From: JADCGM01 sp943370355
Lineage (GTDB): Bacteria > Pseudomonadota > Alphaproteobacteria > Sphingomonadales > Sphingomonadaceae
Direction of reading: 5' to 3'
Assembly (NCBI GenBank): GCA_943370355.1
Contig: CALRQP020000005.1
Coordinates: 62,001 to 126,000, forward strand
Length of the DNA: 64,000 nt
This document shows, piece by piece, positions 8,279 through 17,154 of this stretch; positions within the stretch are counted from its first letter, which is position 1, and every line of letters starts with the position of its first letter. The notes beneath the pieces were generated by a model. That model was not told the origin of the DNA, did no database searches, and saw only the letters and a list, made by a program, of their open reading frames with translations. The translations under genes were made by a program, and so were the position numbers.

Positions 8279-10252
8279 ATGCGATTGGGTCTCTTGATGA
8301 GGGTGCTCGTTGTCGCCCTGTTTGCGGCAGCGCGCCCGCTTGCGGCGACGCCCCTTACAGCTGAAACGCAGGTCACGACCCCCGCCGGAGCGACCTTCAC
8401 GGCCCCCGCCGGATGGTCGTTGGATACGACTCAGCCGGTACGCATCCTTGCAGCGCCCGAGGGCGATGCGCGCATCGCGGTCATCGACGGGATTACGGCA
8501 GCCGACCCCGCTGCGGCCACTGCCGAAGCCTGGCATCGCTATCGCCCGGACTTCCGCCGCGCTGCCAAACTGACCACGCCCCGCGCGCCGCGCGACGGCT
8601 GGGACACGCGGGCGATCGTGGATTACGAAACGTCGCCGAATGAAAAGCTGACGCTCTTCGCCTATGCGGTCCGGGCGTCCGGTCTCTGGACGGTCGCCTT
8701 GATCGAGTCGTCCGATGCGACGATGGACAAGCGTGCCGCGGCCGTTAGTCTGGTCACCCGCAGCCTGCGCGCGCCCGGCTATTCGCGCGAGACCTTCGCC
8801 GGACGCACGCCGCAAAAGCTCGACCCGCCGCGCGTCGCCGCCTTGCTCGATTTCGTCCGCGACGGCATGCGGCAACTCGACGTGCCGGGGGTCGGGATCG
8901 CGCTGATTCAGGACGGCAAGGTCGTTTACGAGGGCGGGCTGGGGGTCAAGCGGCTCGGCTCACCCGAGCCGGTCGATGCGCATAGCCGCTTCATGATTGC
9001 GTCGAACACCAAGGGCATGTCGACACTGATGCTCGCGACGCTTGTCGATGACGGCAAGCTGGCGTGGGACCGGCCGGTGGTCGAAATCTACCCGGCGTTC
9101 CGGCTCGGTGACGATGCGACCACACGCAAGGTCCTGCTGCGGCATCTCGTCTGTGCCTGCACCGGCCTGCCGCGCAAGGACTACGACTGGATTTTTAACA
9201 CCCGGCGCGACACCAAGCCGGGGAATGTGTTCAAGCTTCTGGCCGGCACCCAGCCGACCAGCGGCTTTGGCGAGGTGTTCCAATACAACAATCTGATCAC
9301 CACCGCCGGTGGCCTTATCGGCGGATTGACGGCCTATCCGGGCTTGGAGCCGGGGGCAGCCTATGACCGGGCGATGCGCGAGCGCATCTTCGGGCCTCTC
9401 GGGATGGCCGATACGACCTTCTCGTTTGAGACGGCGATCGCCGGCAACCATGCCTCGCCGCACGGCTATGACGCCAACGGGAAGGTCGCCGTGTCGAGCC
9501 ACGATCTCGCTTGGTCGATCGTTCCCTACCGCCCGGCCGGCGGGGCTTGGTCGTCGGCGCATGACGTGGCGCGCTATGCAATGCTCGAACTCAGCCAGGG
9601 CGTTTTGCCGGATGGCCGCCGGGTCGTGTCAGCCGCCAATCTGCTCGAACGCAGACGCCACGGCGTCCCGACCGGCGAGGATGTCTGGTACGGGATGGGG
9701 CTGTTCGAGGACCGGGGGACCGGCGTTGCCGTCGTCGAGCACGGTGGCTCGATGCCCGGCTATATGTCCAACTTCTATGTTGTGCCCGATGCGGGCGTTG
9801 CCGCCGTGCTGCTGACCAATTCCGACAGCGGCAACACCTTGCTCGCGCCGTTCAAGCGGCGGCTGCTGGAACTCCTGTATGACGGCAAGCCGGAAGCCGC
9901 AGCGCAAGTCGCGGCGGCCGCTGCCGCCAACAAGGCGCTTCGCGACGAGGACCGGACGCATCTGACGCTGCCGCCCGATGCGAAAGCGGTGAACGCACTG
10001 GCCTCAGGCTACACCAATGCTGATCTGGGACGCATCCGGGTCACGCGGAGCGGCGGGTCGGTGCGTTTCGAGTTCACCGACTGGTCGAGCGCAATGGCGA
10101 CGCGCGCCAATGAGGACGGAACGCTGTCGTTCGTGACCGTCGACCCGTCGATTGACGGTATCCCCTTTGTCGTCGGCATGAAGGACGGCAAGCGCACGCT
10201 GTCGACCCGTGACAGCCAGCATGATTATCTGTTCGTGGAAGCGGCGCAATGA
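8279..10252 (+). CDS. Exported serine hydrolase, class C beta-lactamase fold
   Basis: The 657-residue protein starts with a signal peptide (LLMRVLVVALFAAARPLA, cleavage near an Ala-x-Ala). The ATG at 8279 was chosen over an upstream GTG because it has GGGGGA at the right distance and places the signal peptide first. A penicillin-binding/beta-lactamase-like domain follows, with SxxK as SNTK (Ser242), YxN as YNN (336-338) and an HGG triad-like motif (HGGSMPGY). A C-terminal beta-rich domain of about 120 residues follows. Such proteins are periplasmic esterases or peptidases; the substrate is unknown. The stop overlaps the start of the MTA phosphorylase gene. Confidence 0.88.
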   Translation: MRLGLLMRVLVVALFAAARPLAATPLTAETQVTTPAGATFTAPAGWSLDTTQPVRILAAPEGDARIAVIDGITAADPAAATAEAWHRYRPDFRRAAKLTTPRAPRDGWDTRAIVDYETSPNEKLTLFAYAVRASGLWTVALIESSDATMDKRAAAVSLVTRSLRAPGYSRETFAGRTPQKLDPPRVAALLDFVRDGMRQLDVPGVGIALIQDGKVVYEGGLGVKRLGSPEPVDAHSRFMIASNTKGMSTLMLATLVDDGKLAWDRPVVEIYPAFRLGDDATTRKVLLRHLVCACTGLPRKDYDWIFNTRRDTKPGNVFKLLAGTQPTSGFGEVFQYNNLITTAGGLIGGLTAYPGLEPGAAYDRAMRERIFGPLGMADTTFSFETAIAGNHASPHGYDANGKVAVSSHDLAWSIVPYRPAGGAWSSAHDVARYAMLELSQGVLPDGRRVVSAANLLERRRHGVPTGEDVWYGMGLFEDRGTGVAVVEHGGSMPGYMSNFYVVPDAGVAAVLLTNSDSGNTLLAPFKRRLLELLYDGKPEAAAQVAAAAAANKALRDEDRTHLTLPPDAKAVNALASGYTNADLGRIRVTRSGGSVRFEFTDWSSAMATRANEDGTLSFVTVDPSIDGIPFVVGMKDGKRTLSTRDSQHDYLFVEAAQ

Positions 10253-11109
10253 AGCTTGGCATCCTTGGCGGGAGCGGGCTGTACCAGCTTGCGGCACTCA
10301 CTGACGCCGAGTGGCGCGCGGTCGATACGCCTTGGGGCGCGCCCTCGGACGAATTGCTCACCGGTCGCATCGGCGAGATCGACGTTGTCTTTTTGCCGCG
10401 CCATGGCAGGGGTCACCGGCTGAGCCCGTCCGAGATCAATTACCGAGCCAATATCGCGGCGCTGAAGATGGCTGGCTGCACCGAGGTGCTGTCGATCTCG
10501 GCGTGCGGGTCGTTCAAGGAAGAGCTGCCGCCAGGGACGTTCGTGCTCGTCGACCAGTTCGTCGACCGGACGCGCGGGCGGACGAAGAGCTTCTTCGGGG
10601 AGGGGGTCGTCGCGCATGTGTCCTTCGCCGACCCGACCTGCTCGCGGCTCGCCACCATTGCCGAGGAGTCGCTCGCCGCGTGCGAAATCCCGTACGGGCG
10701 CGGCGGCTGCTATCTCGCGATGGAGGGCCCGCAATTCTCGACACGCGCCGAATCGCGGCTGTACCGGGCGGCAGGGCTCGACGTGATCGGCATGACGAAC
10801 ATGCCCGAAGCGGCGCTGGCACGGGAAGCCGAGCTCTGCTTCCTGACCGTCGCGATGGTCACCGATTTCGATGCCTGGCACAGCGACCGGGAGGCCGTCG
10901 ATGTCGCGCAGGTCATCGAAGTGCTGCACGCCAATGCCGAGAACGCGCGCCGGCTGGTGCTGCAGGTCGCATCGCGGCTGGCGCGCCACCGCGAACAGTG
11001 CGCCGAAGGCTGTGACCGCGCGCTGGAACATGCCGTGATGACCGCCAAGGAACTGCGCCCGGCCGCGACAGTCGAAAAGCTGCGCGCTATTGCGGGCAGG
11101 GTGCTCTGA
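10249..11109 (+). CDS. mtnP: S-methyl-5'-thioadenosine phosphorylase
   Basis: This enzyme cleaves methylthioadenosine with phosphate to adenine and 5-methylthioribose-1-phosphate, the first step of methionine salvage. The 286-residue protein shows the N-terminal phosphate loop GILGGSGLY, the LPRHGRGHRLSPSEINYRAN segment, the YLAMEGPQFSTRAES block and the IGMTNMPEAALAREAELC signature. Length is typical. Its ATG overlaps the stop of the upstream hydrolase (ATGA), suggesting coupled translation. The adenine released could be recycled by the apt product (28.8 kb). Confidence 0.94.
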   Translation: MKLGILGGSGLYQLAALTDAEWRAVDTPWGAPSDELLTGRIGEIDVVFLPRHGRGHRLSPSEINYRANIAALKMAGCTEVLSISACGSFKEELPPGTFVLVDQFVDRTRGRTKSFFGEGVVAHVSFADPTCSRLATIAEESLAACEIPYGRGGCYLAMEGPQFSTRAESRLYRAAGLDVIGMTNMPEAALAREAELCFLTVAMVTDFDAWHSDREAVDVAQVIEVLHANAENARRLVLQVASRLARHREQCAEGCDRALEHAVMTAKELRPAATVEKLRAIAGRVL

Positions 11110-11166
11110 GGCGTTGCGTGAGCGGGGCAGGGTGCAAGCCTCCGTCACCGCTTTGAGAATGTTCAG

Positions 11167-12030
11167 CTAAGTCGAGGACCAGCGCGCGAAGATCGCGGTC
11201 GGCAGCAGCCGCCCGCTCGTCTCTTCGCGGATCGTCATCTCGCCGCAGTCGATCTGGCCGCCGAGGTCGCCGCAGACTTCGGTCATCAGATTGCCGATGG
11301 CGATCGCCGACATGCGGATCGCGTAGACGGTCAGCACGAGGAAGGACGAATTGGCGTCGAGCAGCTTGCGGCAATCGGCGAGCAGGCGCGGCAGGCCTTC
11401 CTCGATATGCCAGACCTCGCCCTCGGGCCCGCGGCCGAAGCGCGGCGGGTCGAGCATGATCCCGTTATAGCGCTTGCCGCGCCGCACTTCGCGCGCGGTG
11501 AACTTGCTCGCATCGTCGACAATCCAGCGGATCGGCCTGTCGGCCATGCCGCTGAGTTTCTGGTTCTCCGCCGCCGCACCAATCGACTTTTTCGACGCAT
11601 CGACATGCGTGATGCGGGCACCCTCGGCCGCGCACATCAGGCTGCCGACGCCGGTATAGCCGAACAAGTTGAGTATCTCGGCACCCGGCTTGGTCCGTTC
11701 GCGCATCCAGTCCCACTGCGGGGCCATGTCGGGGAAAAAGGCGATATGGCGGAACGGCGTATTGGACGCCCAGAAGCGCACATCGCCGCGCGCCAGCGGC
11801 CAGGCTTGCGGCACGCGCGGGGTCAGGTTCCAGCGGCCGCCGCCGTCTTCGTCCGAGCCGCCGACGAATTCGCCGTCGGCGCTCCAGTCGTCGCTCGCCG
11901 GTTGCCACAGCGCCTGCATCTCGGGCCGGATGAAGCGGTACGGGCCGTAGCGCTCGAGCTTTCGGCCGTTGCCGGAATCGACCAGCGCGAAGTCGGGCCA
12001 GGGTTCGGCGATGATGGTTTGCAGCTCCAT
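11167..12030 (-). CDS. Class I SAM-dependent methyltransferase, RlmI/RlmK-like
   Basis: A 287-residue protein with a Rossmann-type methyltransferase core. Seen: the SAM motif ILNLFGYTGVGSLMCAAEGA (about residues 116-135), the acidic loop HVDASKKSI, and the post-core motif NGIMLDPPRFGRGPEGEVW, which matches the substrate-base motif (DPPxF) of 23S rRNA m5C methyltransferases of the RlmI type. No PUA domain is present. The ATG at 12030 overlaps the M16 peptidase stop (TGATG), so it is the last gene of a coupled run. The RNA target is inferred and not established. Confidence 0.85.
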   Translation of the reverse strand: MELQTIIAEPWPDFALVDSGNGRKLERYGPYRFIRPEMQALWQPASDDWSADGEFVGGSDEDGGGRWNLTPRVPQAWPLARGDVRFWASNTPFRHIAFFPDMAPQWDWMRERTKPGAEILNLFGYTGVGSLMCAAEGARITHVDASKKSIGAAAENQKLSGMADRPIRWIVDDASKFTAREVRRGKRYNGIMLDPPRFGRGPEGEVWHIEEGLPRLLADCRKLLDANSSFLVLTVYAIRMSAIAIGNLMTEVCGDLGGQIDCGEMTIREETSGRLLPTAIFARWSST

Positions 12031-13259
12031 CAGGCGGCTTTGAGCTTCGGCGCTCCGATCTGCGCCGCCGCGCGCGGGCCCGACAGCACGCGCCGTCCAG
12101 CCGCGCGCACCTGCTCGACAGTGATCGCATCGAGTTCGGCGATGAGCTGCGACGGCGGCATGAGCCGGCCATAGATGGCGAGGCCGCGCGCCCAGAAATC
12201 CGCCTGACCCTGCGCCGATTCGAGGCTCATCAGCAGACCCGCCTTCGCTTGCGCGCGGGCACGATTCACTTCGCGCTCGTCGAGCGTCTCGACGCATTCG
12301 CCCATGACTCGGTCGACCAACGCCAGCGCCCGCGCCGCATCGCGTCGCGCCGTCGCGAGGTAGATGGTGAACAGCCCGGTGTCGTCATAATGGGTCTCGG
12401 AACTGTAGATGCTGTAGGCGAGCCCGCGTTCCTCGCGCAGCTCCTGGAACAGCCGCGACGACATCCCGCCGCCCAGCGCCTCGGAGAAGAGTCGCAGCGG
12501 CAATTGATCGGGGTCGCGCACCGCCACGCCTTCGAAGCCGAGCGTCAGATGCGCTTGTTCGAAGCGTCGCGAGTCGAGGTGGATGCTGCCGCCGAATTGC
12601 GCCCGCTTGGCCTCGGGCCTTCGCCCAGGGACGAGATCGCCGAACAATCGCTCGGCGAGCGCGACGACCGCATCATGATCGACCTTGCCGGCGGCGCTCA
12701 GGATCAGCGAGCCGGGGCGATATTGCGTCTCGATCCAGCGGCGCAGGGAGCCGGTATCCAACCCTGCAATGCTCGCCTCGTCGCCAAGGATCGAGCGGCC
12801 GAGCGCCTGATCGGGGAAGGCGACCGACTGAAGATTGTCGAACACGATATCGTCCGGCGTGTCCTTGGCCTCGCCGAGCTCGGACAGCACGACGCCCTTC
12901 TCGCGCTCGAGCTCATCGGCATCGAAGCGCGCGTTGCGCACCAGATCGGCGATCATTTCGATGCCGAGCGGCAGGTCGCCCGCGAGTAGGCGGGCGTGGA
13001 AGGTCGTGCCGTCGCGCGACGTATAGGCGTTGAGCGCCCCGCCGACATCTTCGATCTGCTCCGCGATCTGACGGGCGGAGCGGCTGCGCGTGCCCTTGAA
13101 CACCATATGCTCGACCATATGCGCAACACCGTTTTCGGCCGCCGTTTCATGCCGGGAACCGCTCTCGGCGTGCAGTCCGACCGCGACGGTTTCCAGCGCC
13201 GGCATCGCCACGGTGACGATGCGCAGGCCGTTGGCGAGCGTGGTGAGTTCAGCGCTCAA
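12030..13259 (-). CDS. M16 family zinc peptidase (processing-peptidase-like)
   Basis: The 409-residue protein begins with the M16 N-terminal domain and the inverted zinc motif HMVEH (about residues 47-51) followed by MVFKGT. The distal Glu region EREKGVVLSELGEAKDTPDD supplies the third ligand. A second non-catalytic domain carries the R/Y-type segment ERGLAYSIYSSETHYDD, near residue 280. It resembles bacterial homologues of mitochondrial processing peptidase beta. ATGA overlaps link it to thrC upstream and TGATG to the methyltransferase downstream. The substrate is unknown; location is probably cytoplasmic, as no signal peptide is visible. Confidence 0.93.
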   Translation of the reverse strand: MSAELTTLANGLRIVTVAMPALETVAVGLHAESGSRHETAAENGVAHMVEHMVFKGTRSRSARQIAEQIEDVGGALNAYTSRDGTTFHARLLAGDLPLGIEMIADLVRNARFDADELEREKGVVLSELGEAKDTPDDIVFDNLQSVAFPDQALGRSILGDEASIAGLDTGSLRRWIETQYRPGSLILSAAGKVDHDAVVALAERLFGDLVPGRRPEAKRAQFGGSIHLDSRRFEQAHLTLGFEGVAVRDPDQLPLRLFSEALGGGMSSRLFQELREERGLAYSIYSSETHYDDTGLFTIYLATARRDAARALALVDRVMGECVETLDEREVNRARAQAKAGLLMSLESAQGQADFWARGLAIYGRLMPPSQLIAELDAITVEQVRAAGRRVLSGPRAAAQIGAPKLKAA

Positions 13260-14650
13260 CGCGCAACCACCCGCTCGAGCACATAGGCCTCGATCGCCGC
13301 GAGATCGGCGGGTAGCGTGTCATAGCGCTCGGCGCGGTCGTGCAGCCCGGCAATGCGCTGCGGCAGCGGCGGGCGCACGCCGGTGGCGCGTTCGACGGCG
13401 TCGCGAAACTTCGCGGGGTGCGCGGTCGCGAGCGTCACGATGGGGATGCCGGCGGGCAGGTCGGCGCGGCGCGCGGCCATGAGGCCGATCGCAGTATGCG
13501 GATCGATGACTTCGCCGCAGTCGCTCTGGGCCCAGCGCATCGCCATCGCCATGCCATCCTCGCCGATGCGGGCGCTGTCGAAGAGCGACGCCCCGGCGAG
13601 CAGGTTCGGCGAGATGGTCATGCGCTTGCTTGTTTCGAATTCGCGCATGGCGGCGGCATTGGCGGCGCCGTCGCGGCCGTGCAGCTCGAACAGCAACCGT
13701 TCGAAATTGGAGCTGACCTGGATGTCCATCGACGGGGCGGCGGTTGCGGTCACGCTGCCCGTCGAATAGTCGCCACTGGTCAGCGCGCGGTGCAGGATGT
13801 CGTTGACGTTGGTCGCGACGATGAGCTTGGCGATGGGCAGGCCCATCTTCGCCGCGACATAGCCGGCGAACACGTCGCCGAAATTGCCGGTCGGCACCGA
13901 AAAGGCCACCGGCCGCTCCGGCGCGCCGAGGCGGACGGCGGCGTAGAAATAATAGACCACCTGCGCCATCAGCCGGGCCCAGTTGATCGAATTGACCGCA
14001 GACAGGTTCAGCTTCGCCGCGAACGTCGCGTCGTTGAACATCGCTTTCACGAGCGCCTGCGCGTCGTCGAAATTGCCGTGGATCGCGATATTGTGGACGT
14101 TCGGCGACATCACCGTCGTCATCTGCCGCCGCTGCACTTCCGACACGCGGCCTTGCGGGTGCAGCATGAAGATGTCGACCTTGTCACGGCCCGCAAGCGC
14201 CTGGATCGCCGCCGAACCGGTATCGCCCGACGTCGCGCCGACGACGGTCAGGTGATCGCTGCGCCGCGACAGGAAGCGTTCGAACAGCAGCCCGAGCAGC
14301 TGCAGCGCGACATCCTTGAAGGCGAGCGTCGGGCCGTGGAACAGTTCGAGCAGCCAATGCGTCGCGTCGAGCTGTTTGAGCGGCGTGACGGCGGCATGGG
14401 CGAAGCTGCCATAAGCCTCGGTGCACAGCGCGCGAAGTTCGGCTTCGGTCAGCGCGTCGCCCACAAAGGGCCGCATGACCCGCACGGCGGTCTCGACATA
14501 GCTGAGCCCCGCCAGCCCCGCGATCTCGTCGCGCGTCATCGCGGGCCAGCTTTCGGGCACATACAGCCCGCCGTCCGCGGCAAGTCCCGCCAGCGTCACC
14601 GCTTCGAAATCGAGAACCGGAGCCGCGCCCCGCGTGCTGATATAGCGCAT
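13256..14650 (-). CDS. thrC: Threonine synthase
   Basis: A PLP enzyme converting O-phosphohomoserine to threonine. The start MRYISTRG at 14650 (464 residues) is chosen over an upstream in-frame ATG because it gives the canonical N-terminus, RGAAPVLDFEAVTLAGLAADGG. The PLP-lysine motif is PTLAFKDVALQLLG (about residues 104-117). The phosphate-binding and substrate motifs GATSGDTGSAA and SVPTGNFGDVFAGY are present. It lies 10 bp downstream of the SURF1 gene and overlaps the M16 peptidase by 4 bp, so an amino-acid biosynthetic gene is embedded at the tail of the oxidase operon. Confidence 0.96.
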   Translation of the reverse strand: MRYISTRGAAPVLDFEAVTLAGLAADGGLYVPESWPAMTRDEIAGLAGLSYVETAVRVMRPFVGDALTEAELRALCTEAYGSFAHAAVTPLKQLDATHWLLELFHGPTLAFKDVALQLLGLLFERFLSRRSDHLTVVGATSGDTGSAAIQALAGRDKVDIFMLHPQGRVSEVQRRQMTTVMSPNVHNIAIHGNFDDAQALVKAMFNDATFAAKLNLSAVNSINWARLMAQVVYYFYAAVRLGAPERPVAFSVPTGNFGDVFAGYVAAKMGLPIAKLIVATNVNDILHRALTSGDYSTGSVTATAAPSMDIQVSSNFERLLFELHGRDGAANAAAMREFETSKRMTISPNLLAGASLFDSARIGEDGMAMAMRWAQSDCGEVIDPHTAIGLMAARRADLPAGIPIVTLATAHPAKFRDAVERATGVRPPLPQRIAGLHDRAERYDTLPADLAAIEAYVLERVVAR

Positions 14651-14660
14651 CGGCAGCGGC

Positions 14661-15275
14661 TTAGCGTTCGGGCGGCAAGACCGCAACTGCGGCCAATTTC
14701 TGCCAGCGGCGGACATAGATGACGTAGATGATGCTCAAGGTGACCGCGAACGCCCACCATTGGATGCCATAGGAGCGGTGGCTGTTCGAGATTGTGTCGA
14801 TGCCCGGCGGGGTTTCTGCCGCCAGAGGTGGCACCGGATGCTCGCTGACCAGCAGATAGGCCGGCGATCCGCTGCGCGGGACGAGGCGGCCGGTGAAAGC
14901 TCCGCTGGCCGGTGTTGCCACGGTCAGCTTCGGATCGCGTGCGACGCCGAGCGAGACGAGGACCGGCTCTCCGGCCGGCGGCTGGCACAACGCCAGATGC
15001 CGGAACCCGACCGCACCGCCGGTACCTTCGGCTGCGCCGCCGATGCCCTGCGCCTTCAGTCGCGTGCAGTCGGCCCGAACCAGGCGAAAGGCGTCGCGCT
15101 CAGTCAGCTGCGCCGGTAGGGCCACGACAGGCGCGGAGGCGTTGGCCGCCAGCTGTGCCAGCAGCGCTTCCTTCCAGGGCGCCCGCACGAACCATTGCCA
15201 ATAGCCGAGTGCCAGCATGACCGGCACGGCGATGGCCACGAACAGCGTCGGCGCGAGGGGCAGGCCGCGCTTCAT
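14661..15275 (-). CDS. SURF1 family cytochrome oxidase assembly protein
   Basis: SURF1 proteins assist insertion of haem a into subunit I of cytochrome c oxidase. The 204-residue product has the expected two membrane helices, one at the N-terminus (residues 7-26, with the GYWQW motif) and one near the C-terminus (about 168-190, SYGIQWWAFAVTLSIIYVIYV). A periplasmic domain lies between them. The GYWQ and C-terminal Y-Q-W motifs are family hallmarks. Its start overlaps the DUF983 stop (ATGA). The position within the aa3 cluster supports the role. Confidence 0.9.
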   Translation of the reverse strand: MKRGLPLAPTLFVAIAVPVMLALGYWQWFVRAPWKEALLAQLAANASAPVVALPAQLTERDAFRLVRADCTRLKAQGIGGAAEGTGGAVGFRHLALCQPPAGEPVLVSLGVARDPKLTVATPASGAFTGRLVPRSGSPAYLLVSEHPVPPLAAETPPGIDTISNSHRSYGIQWWAFAVTLSIIYVIYVRRWQKLAAVAVLPPER

Positions 15276-15631
15276 GCGCCGGTGTCGATGCGTCCCTCGG
15301 CAGCCTCATGCTTATATTCGAGGCCGAGCATGATGCCCTTGCTGACACGCAGCGACAGGATCGCCGATACTACTGTCAGCGGCAGCCACAGGATCACATG
15401 CAGCCACCATGGCGGCGACACCGACAGCTCAAGCCACATCGCAAGGCCGACGACGATCGCGCCGATGAAGAAGATCAGGAACGCCGCCGCGCCGTCGCCG
15501 ACGTTGAACGCGCCGATATCCAACCCGCAATTCGAACAGCGGTCGGTCAGCGACAGCAGCCCCTTGTAGATGCGCCCCCGGCCGCAGCGCGGGCAGCAGC
15601 CCTTCGCCCCGGCCCGGACCGGATCGGTCAT
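15272..15631 (-). CDS. DUF983 small membrane protein in the oxidase cluster
   Basis: A 119-residue protein with an N-terminal four-cysteine zinc-ribbon-like motif (CCPRCGRG then CSNCGLD), followed by two membrane helices (about residues 50-72 and 80-103). This is the DUF983 family, which is commonly sited in alphaproteobacterial cytochrome oxidase operons, presumably in assembly. The start at 15631 overlaps the coxC stop by the ATGA tetranucleotide; an in-frame ATG upstream would put 31 extra Arg-rich residues inside coxC and was rejected. Confidence 0.9.
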   Translation of the reverse strand: MTDPVRAGAKGCCPRCGRGRIYKGLLSLTDRCSNCGLDIGAFNVGDGAAAFLIFFIGAIVVGLAMWLELSVSPPWWLHVILWLPLTVVSAILSLRVSKGIMLGLEYKHEAAEGRIDTGA

Positions 15632-16458
15632 CCCGCGTGCGGGAGAACCGCCGCGCCGAAATGGCTGCCCCAGATGTACACGGCGAGGAACAGGAACAGC
15701 CAGACCACGTCGACGAAATGCCAATACCAGGCCGCCGCCTCGAACCCGAAATGATGGGTCGGGGTGAAGTCACCATTGTAGGCGCGCTTCAGGCAGACGG
15801 CGAGGAAGATGGTGCCGACGAGCACATGGAAGCCGTGGAAGCCGGTCGCCATGTAGAAGGTCGAACCATAGATGTTGCCGGCAAAGCCGAACGCCGCATG
15901 GCTATATTCATAGGCCTGGATCGTCGTGAAGGTCATGCCGAGCAGGATAGTCAGCCACAGCCCGCGCTTCAGATTTTCGCGGTCGCCGTGGATGAGCGCA
16001 TGATGCGCCCAGGTGACCGTCGTCCCCGACAGCAGCAGGATCAGCGTGTTCATCAGCGGGAATTCGAACGGATCGAGCACCTCGATGCCCTTCGGCGGCC
16101 AGACGCCGCCCACGGCTTCGGCAGCGGACGGGAACAGCGAGGCGCTAAAATAGGCCCAGAACCAGGCGACGAAGAACATCACCTCGGACGCGATGAACAG
16201 GATCATCCCGTAGCGGTGGTGCAGCTGCACAACGGGCGTATGATCACCGGTGTTGGCTTCGTGCACGACGTCGGTCCACCACGACCAGAAGACGAACAGC
16301 ACGCCCGCGAGCCCTGCAAAGAACACCCAGGGCCCGAACGCCTGCTTGTGCATCCAGCCGATGCCGCCGGCGGCCATCGCCAGCGCCGAGAAGGCGCCGA
16401 TCAGCGGCCAGGGGCTGGCAGGCAGGATATGATAATCGTGGGTCTTGGCGGAGGCCAT
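15628..16458 (-). CDS. coxC: Cytochrome c oxidase subunit III
   Basis: The 276-residue subunit III of aa3 oxidase has seven membrane helices and ends in YWHFVDVVWLFLFLAVYIWGS. The conserved acidic residue region SEVMFFVAWFWAYF and the ATGFHGFHVLVG segment are present. Start MASAKTHDYHILP at 16458 has an AAGGGTAAG Shine-Dalgarno region just upstream and is the natural N-terminus; the longer frame would add 38 basic residues. It lies 4 bp downstream of ctaG and overlaps the DUF983 gene. Confidence 0.97.
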   Translation of the reverse strand: MASAKTHDYHILPASPWPLIGAFSALAMAAGGIGWMHKQAFGPWVFFAGLAGVLFVFWSWWTDVVHEANTGDHTPVVQLHHRYGMILFIASEVMFFVAWFWAYFSASLFPSAAEAVGGVWPPKGIEVLDPFEFPLMNTLILLLSGTTVTWAHHALIHGDRENLKRGLWLTILLGMTFTTIQAYEYSHAAFGFAGNIYGSTFYMATGFHGFHVLVGTIFLAVCLKRAYNGDFTPTHHFGFEAAAWYWHFVDVVWLFLFLAVYIWGSHFGAAVLPHAG

Positions 16459-16462
16459 ATGC

Positions 16463-17038
16463 TTACCCTTGTTTCGGCTGGGCGGTTTGACTTGCCTTCT
16501 GCCCGGCAGCCTGCGGCTTGTCCACGGGATAGAAGGTGTAACTGAGCGTGATTTCCTCGATGCGATTGGCATCGGGGTCCTTCACGAGGTCCGGGTTGAC
16601 GAAATAGACGACAGGCATCTCGACCGTCTGATGCGGCTGCAGCGTCTGCTCGGTGAAGCAGAAGCATTGAATCTTCGAGAAATAGGCCCCCGCCGTCTCC
16701 GGCGAAACATTGTAGGAGGCGGCGCCGGTAACCGGCACGTCGCTATTGTTGGTGGCGCGGAAGAAGGCGATGCGCTTCTCCCCGAGCTTGACCGTTTCGC
16801 TGTTCTTGTCCGGGCCGAACGTCCAGGGAATGCCGTTGACATTGCCGTCGAAGCGCACGCTGACCGTGCGGCCGGCAACCGCGCCGGGTGCCTGTTCCGC
16901 GCGCTGCGTCGTGCCCTGAAAGCCCGTGGCCTGGCAGAACAGCCGGTAGAGCGGCACCGCCGCATAGGCTGCACCGACCATCGAGGCCGCAAAGGTCGCT
17001 GCCATCAGGCCGACGCGGGTGTTTGCGGCAATTGCCAT
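16463..17038 (-). CDS. ctaG: Cytochrome c oxidase copper-assembly protein CtaG/Cox11
   Basis: This protein delivers copper to the CuB site of subunit I. The 191-residue product has one N-terminal membrane helix (residues 5-28) and a periplasmic domain with the copper-binding CFCF motif in IQCFCFTEQTLQP. The VPLYRLFCQATGFQGTTQ segment follows the helix. The start is either GTG at 17041 or ATG at 17038. The ATG overlaps the stop of the preceding 38-codon gene (TGATG), the same coupling seen at neighbouring junctions. Confidence 0.95.
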   Translation of the reverse strand: MAIAANTRVGLMAATFAASMVGAAYAAVPLYRLFCQATGFQGTTQRAEQAPGAVAGRTVSVRFDGNVNGIPWTFGPDKNSETVKLGEKRIAFFRATNNSDVPVTGAASYNVSPETAGAYFSKIQCFCFTEQTLQPHQTVEMPVVYFVNPDLVKDPDANRIEEITLSYTFYPVDKPQAAGQKASQTAQPKQG

Positions 17039-17154
17039 CACATCAGCTTCGCGATGGTGATCGCGAAGAACAGGATCGCGAGACCACCGAGCACCAGCCC
17101 GATCGCATTGTTGCGCGACCGCCGCTTGGCGAGAAACAGCTCATAGGGGGTCAT
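17038..17154 (-). CDS. 38-residue membrane microprotein, CoxF-like
   Basis: A tiny gene between ctaB and ctaG that could easily be missed. It encodes MTPYELFLAKRRSRNN followed by one 20-residue membrane helix (AIGLVLGGLAILFFAITIAKLM). Its ATG overlaps the ctaB stop (ATGA) and its TGA overlaps the ctaG ATG, so it is translationally locked into the operon on both sides. In other alphaproteobacterial aa3 clusters this slot holds the small protein CoxF. Assignment rests on position, size and a single basic-then-hydrophobic helix. Its job in oxidase assembly is unknown. Confidence 0.85.
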   Translation of the reverse strand: MTPYELFLAKRRSRNNAIGLVLGGLAILFFAITIAKLM

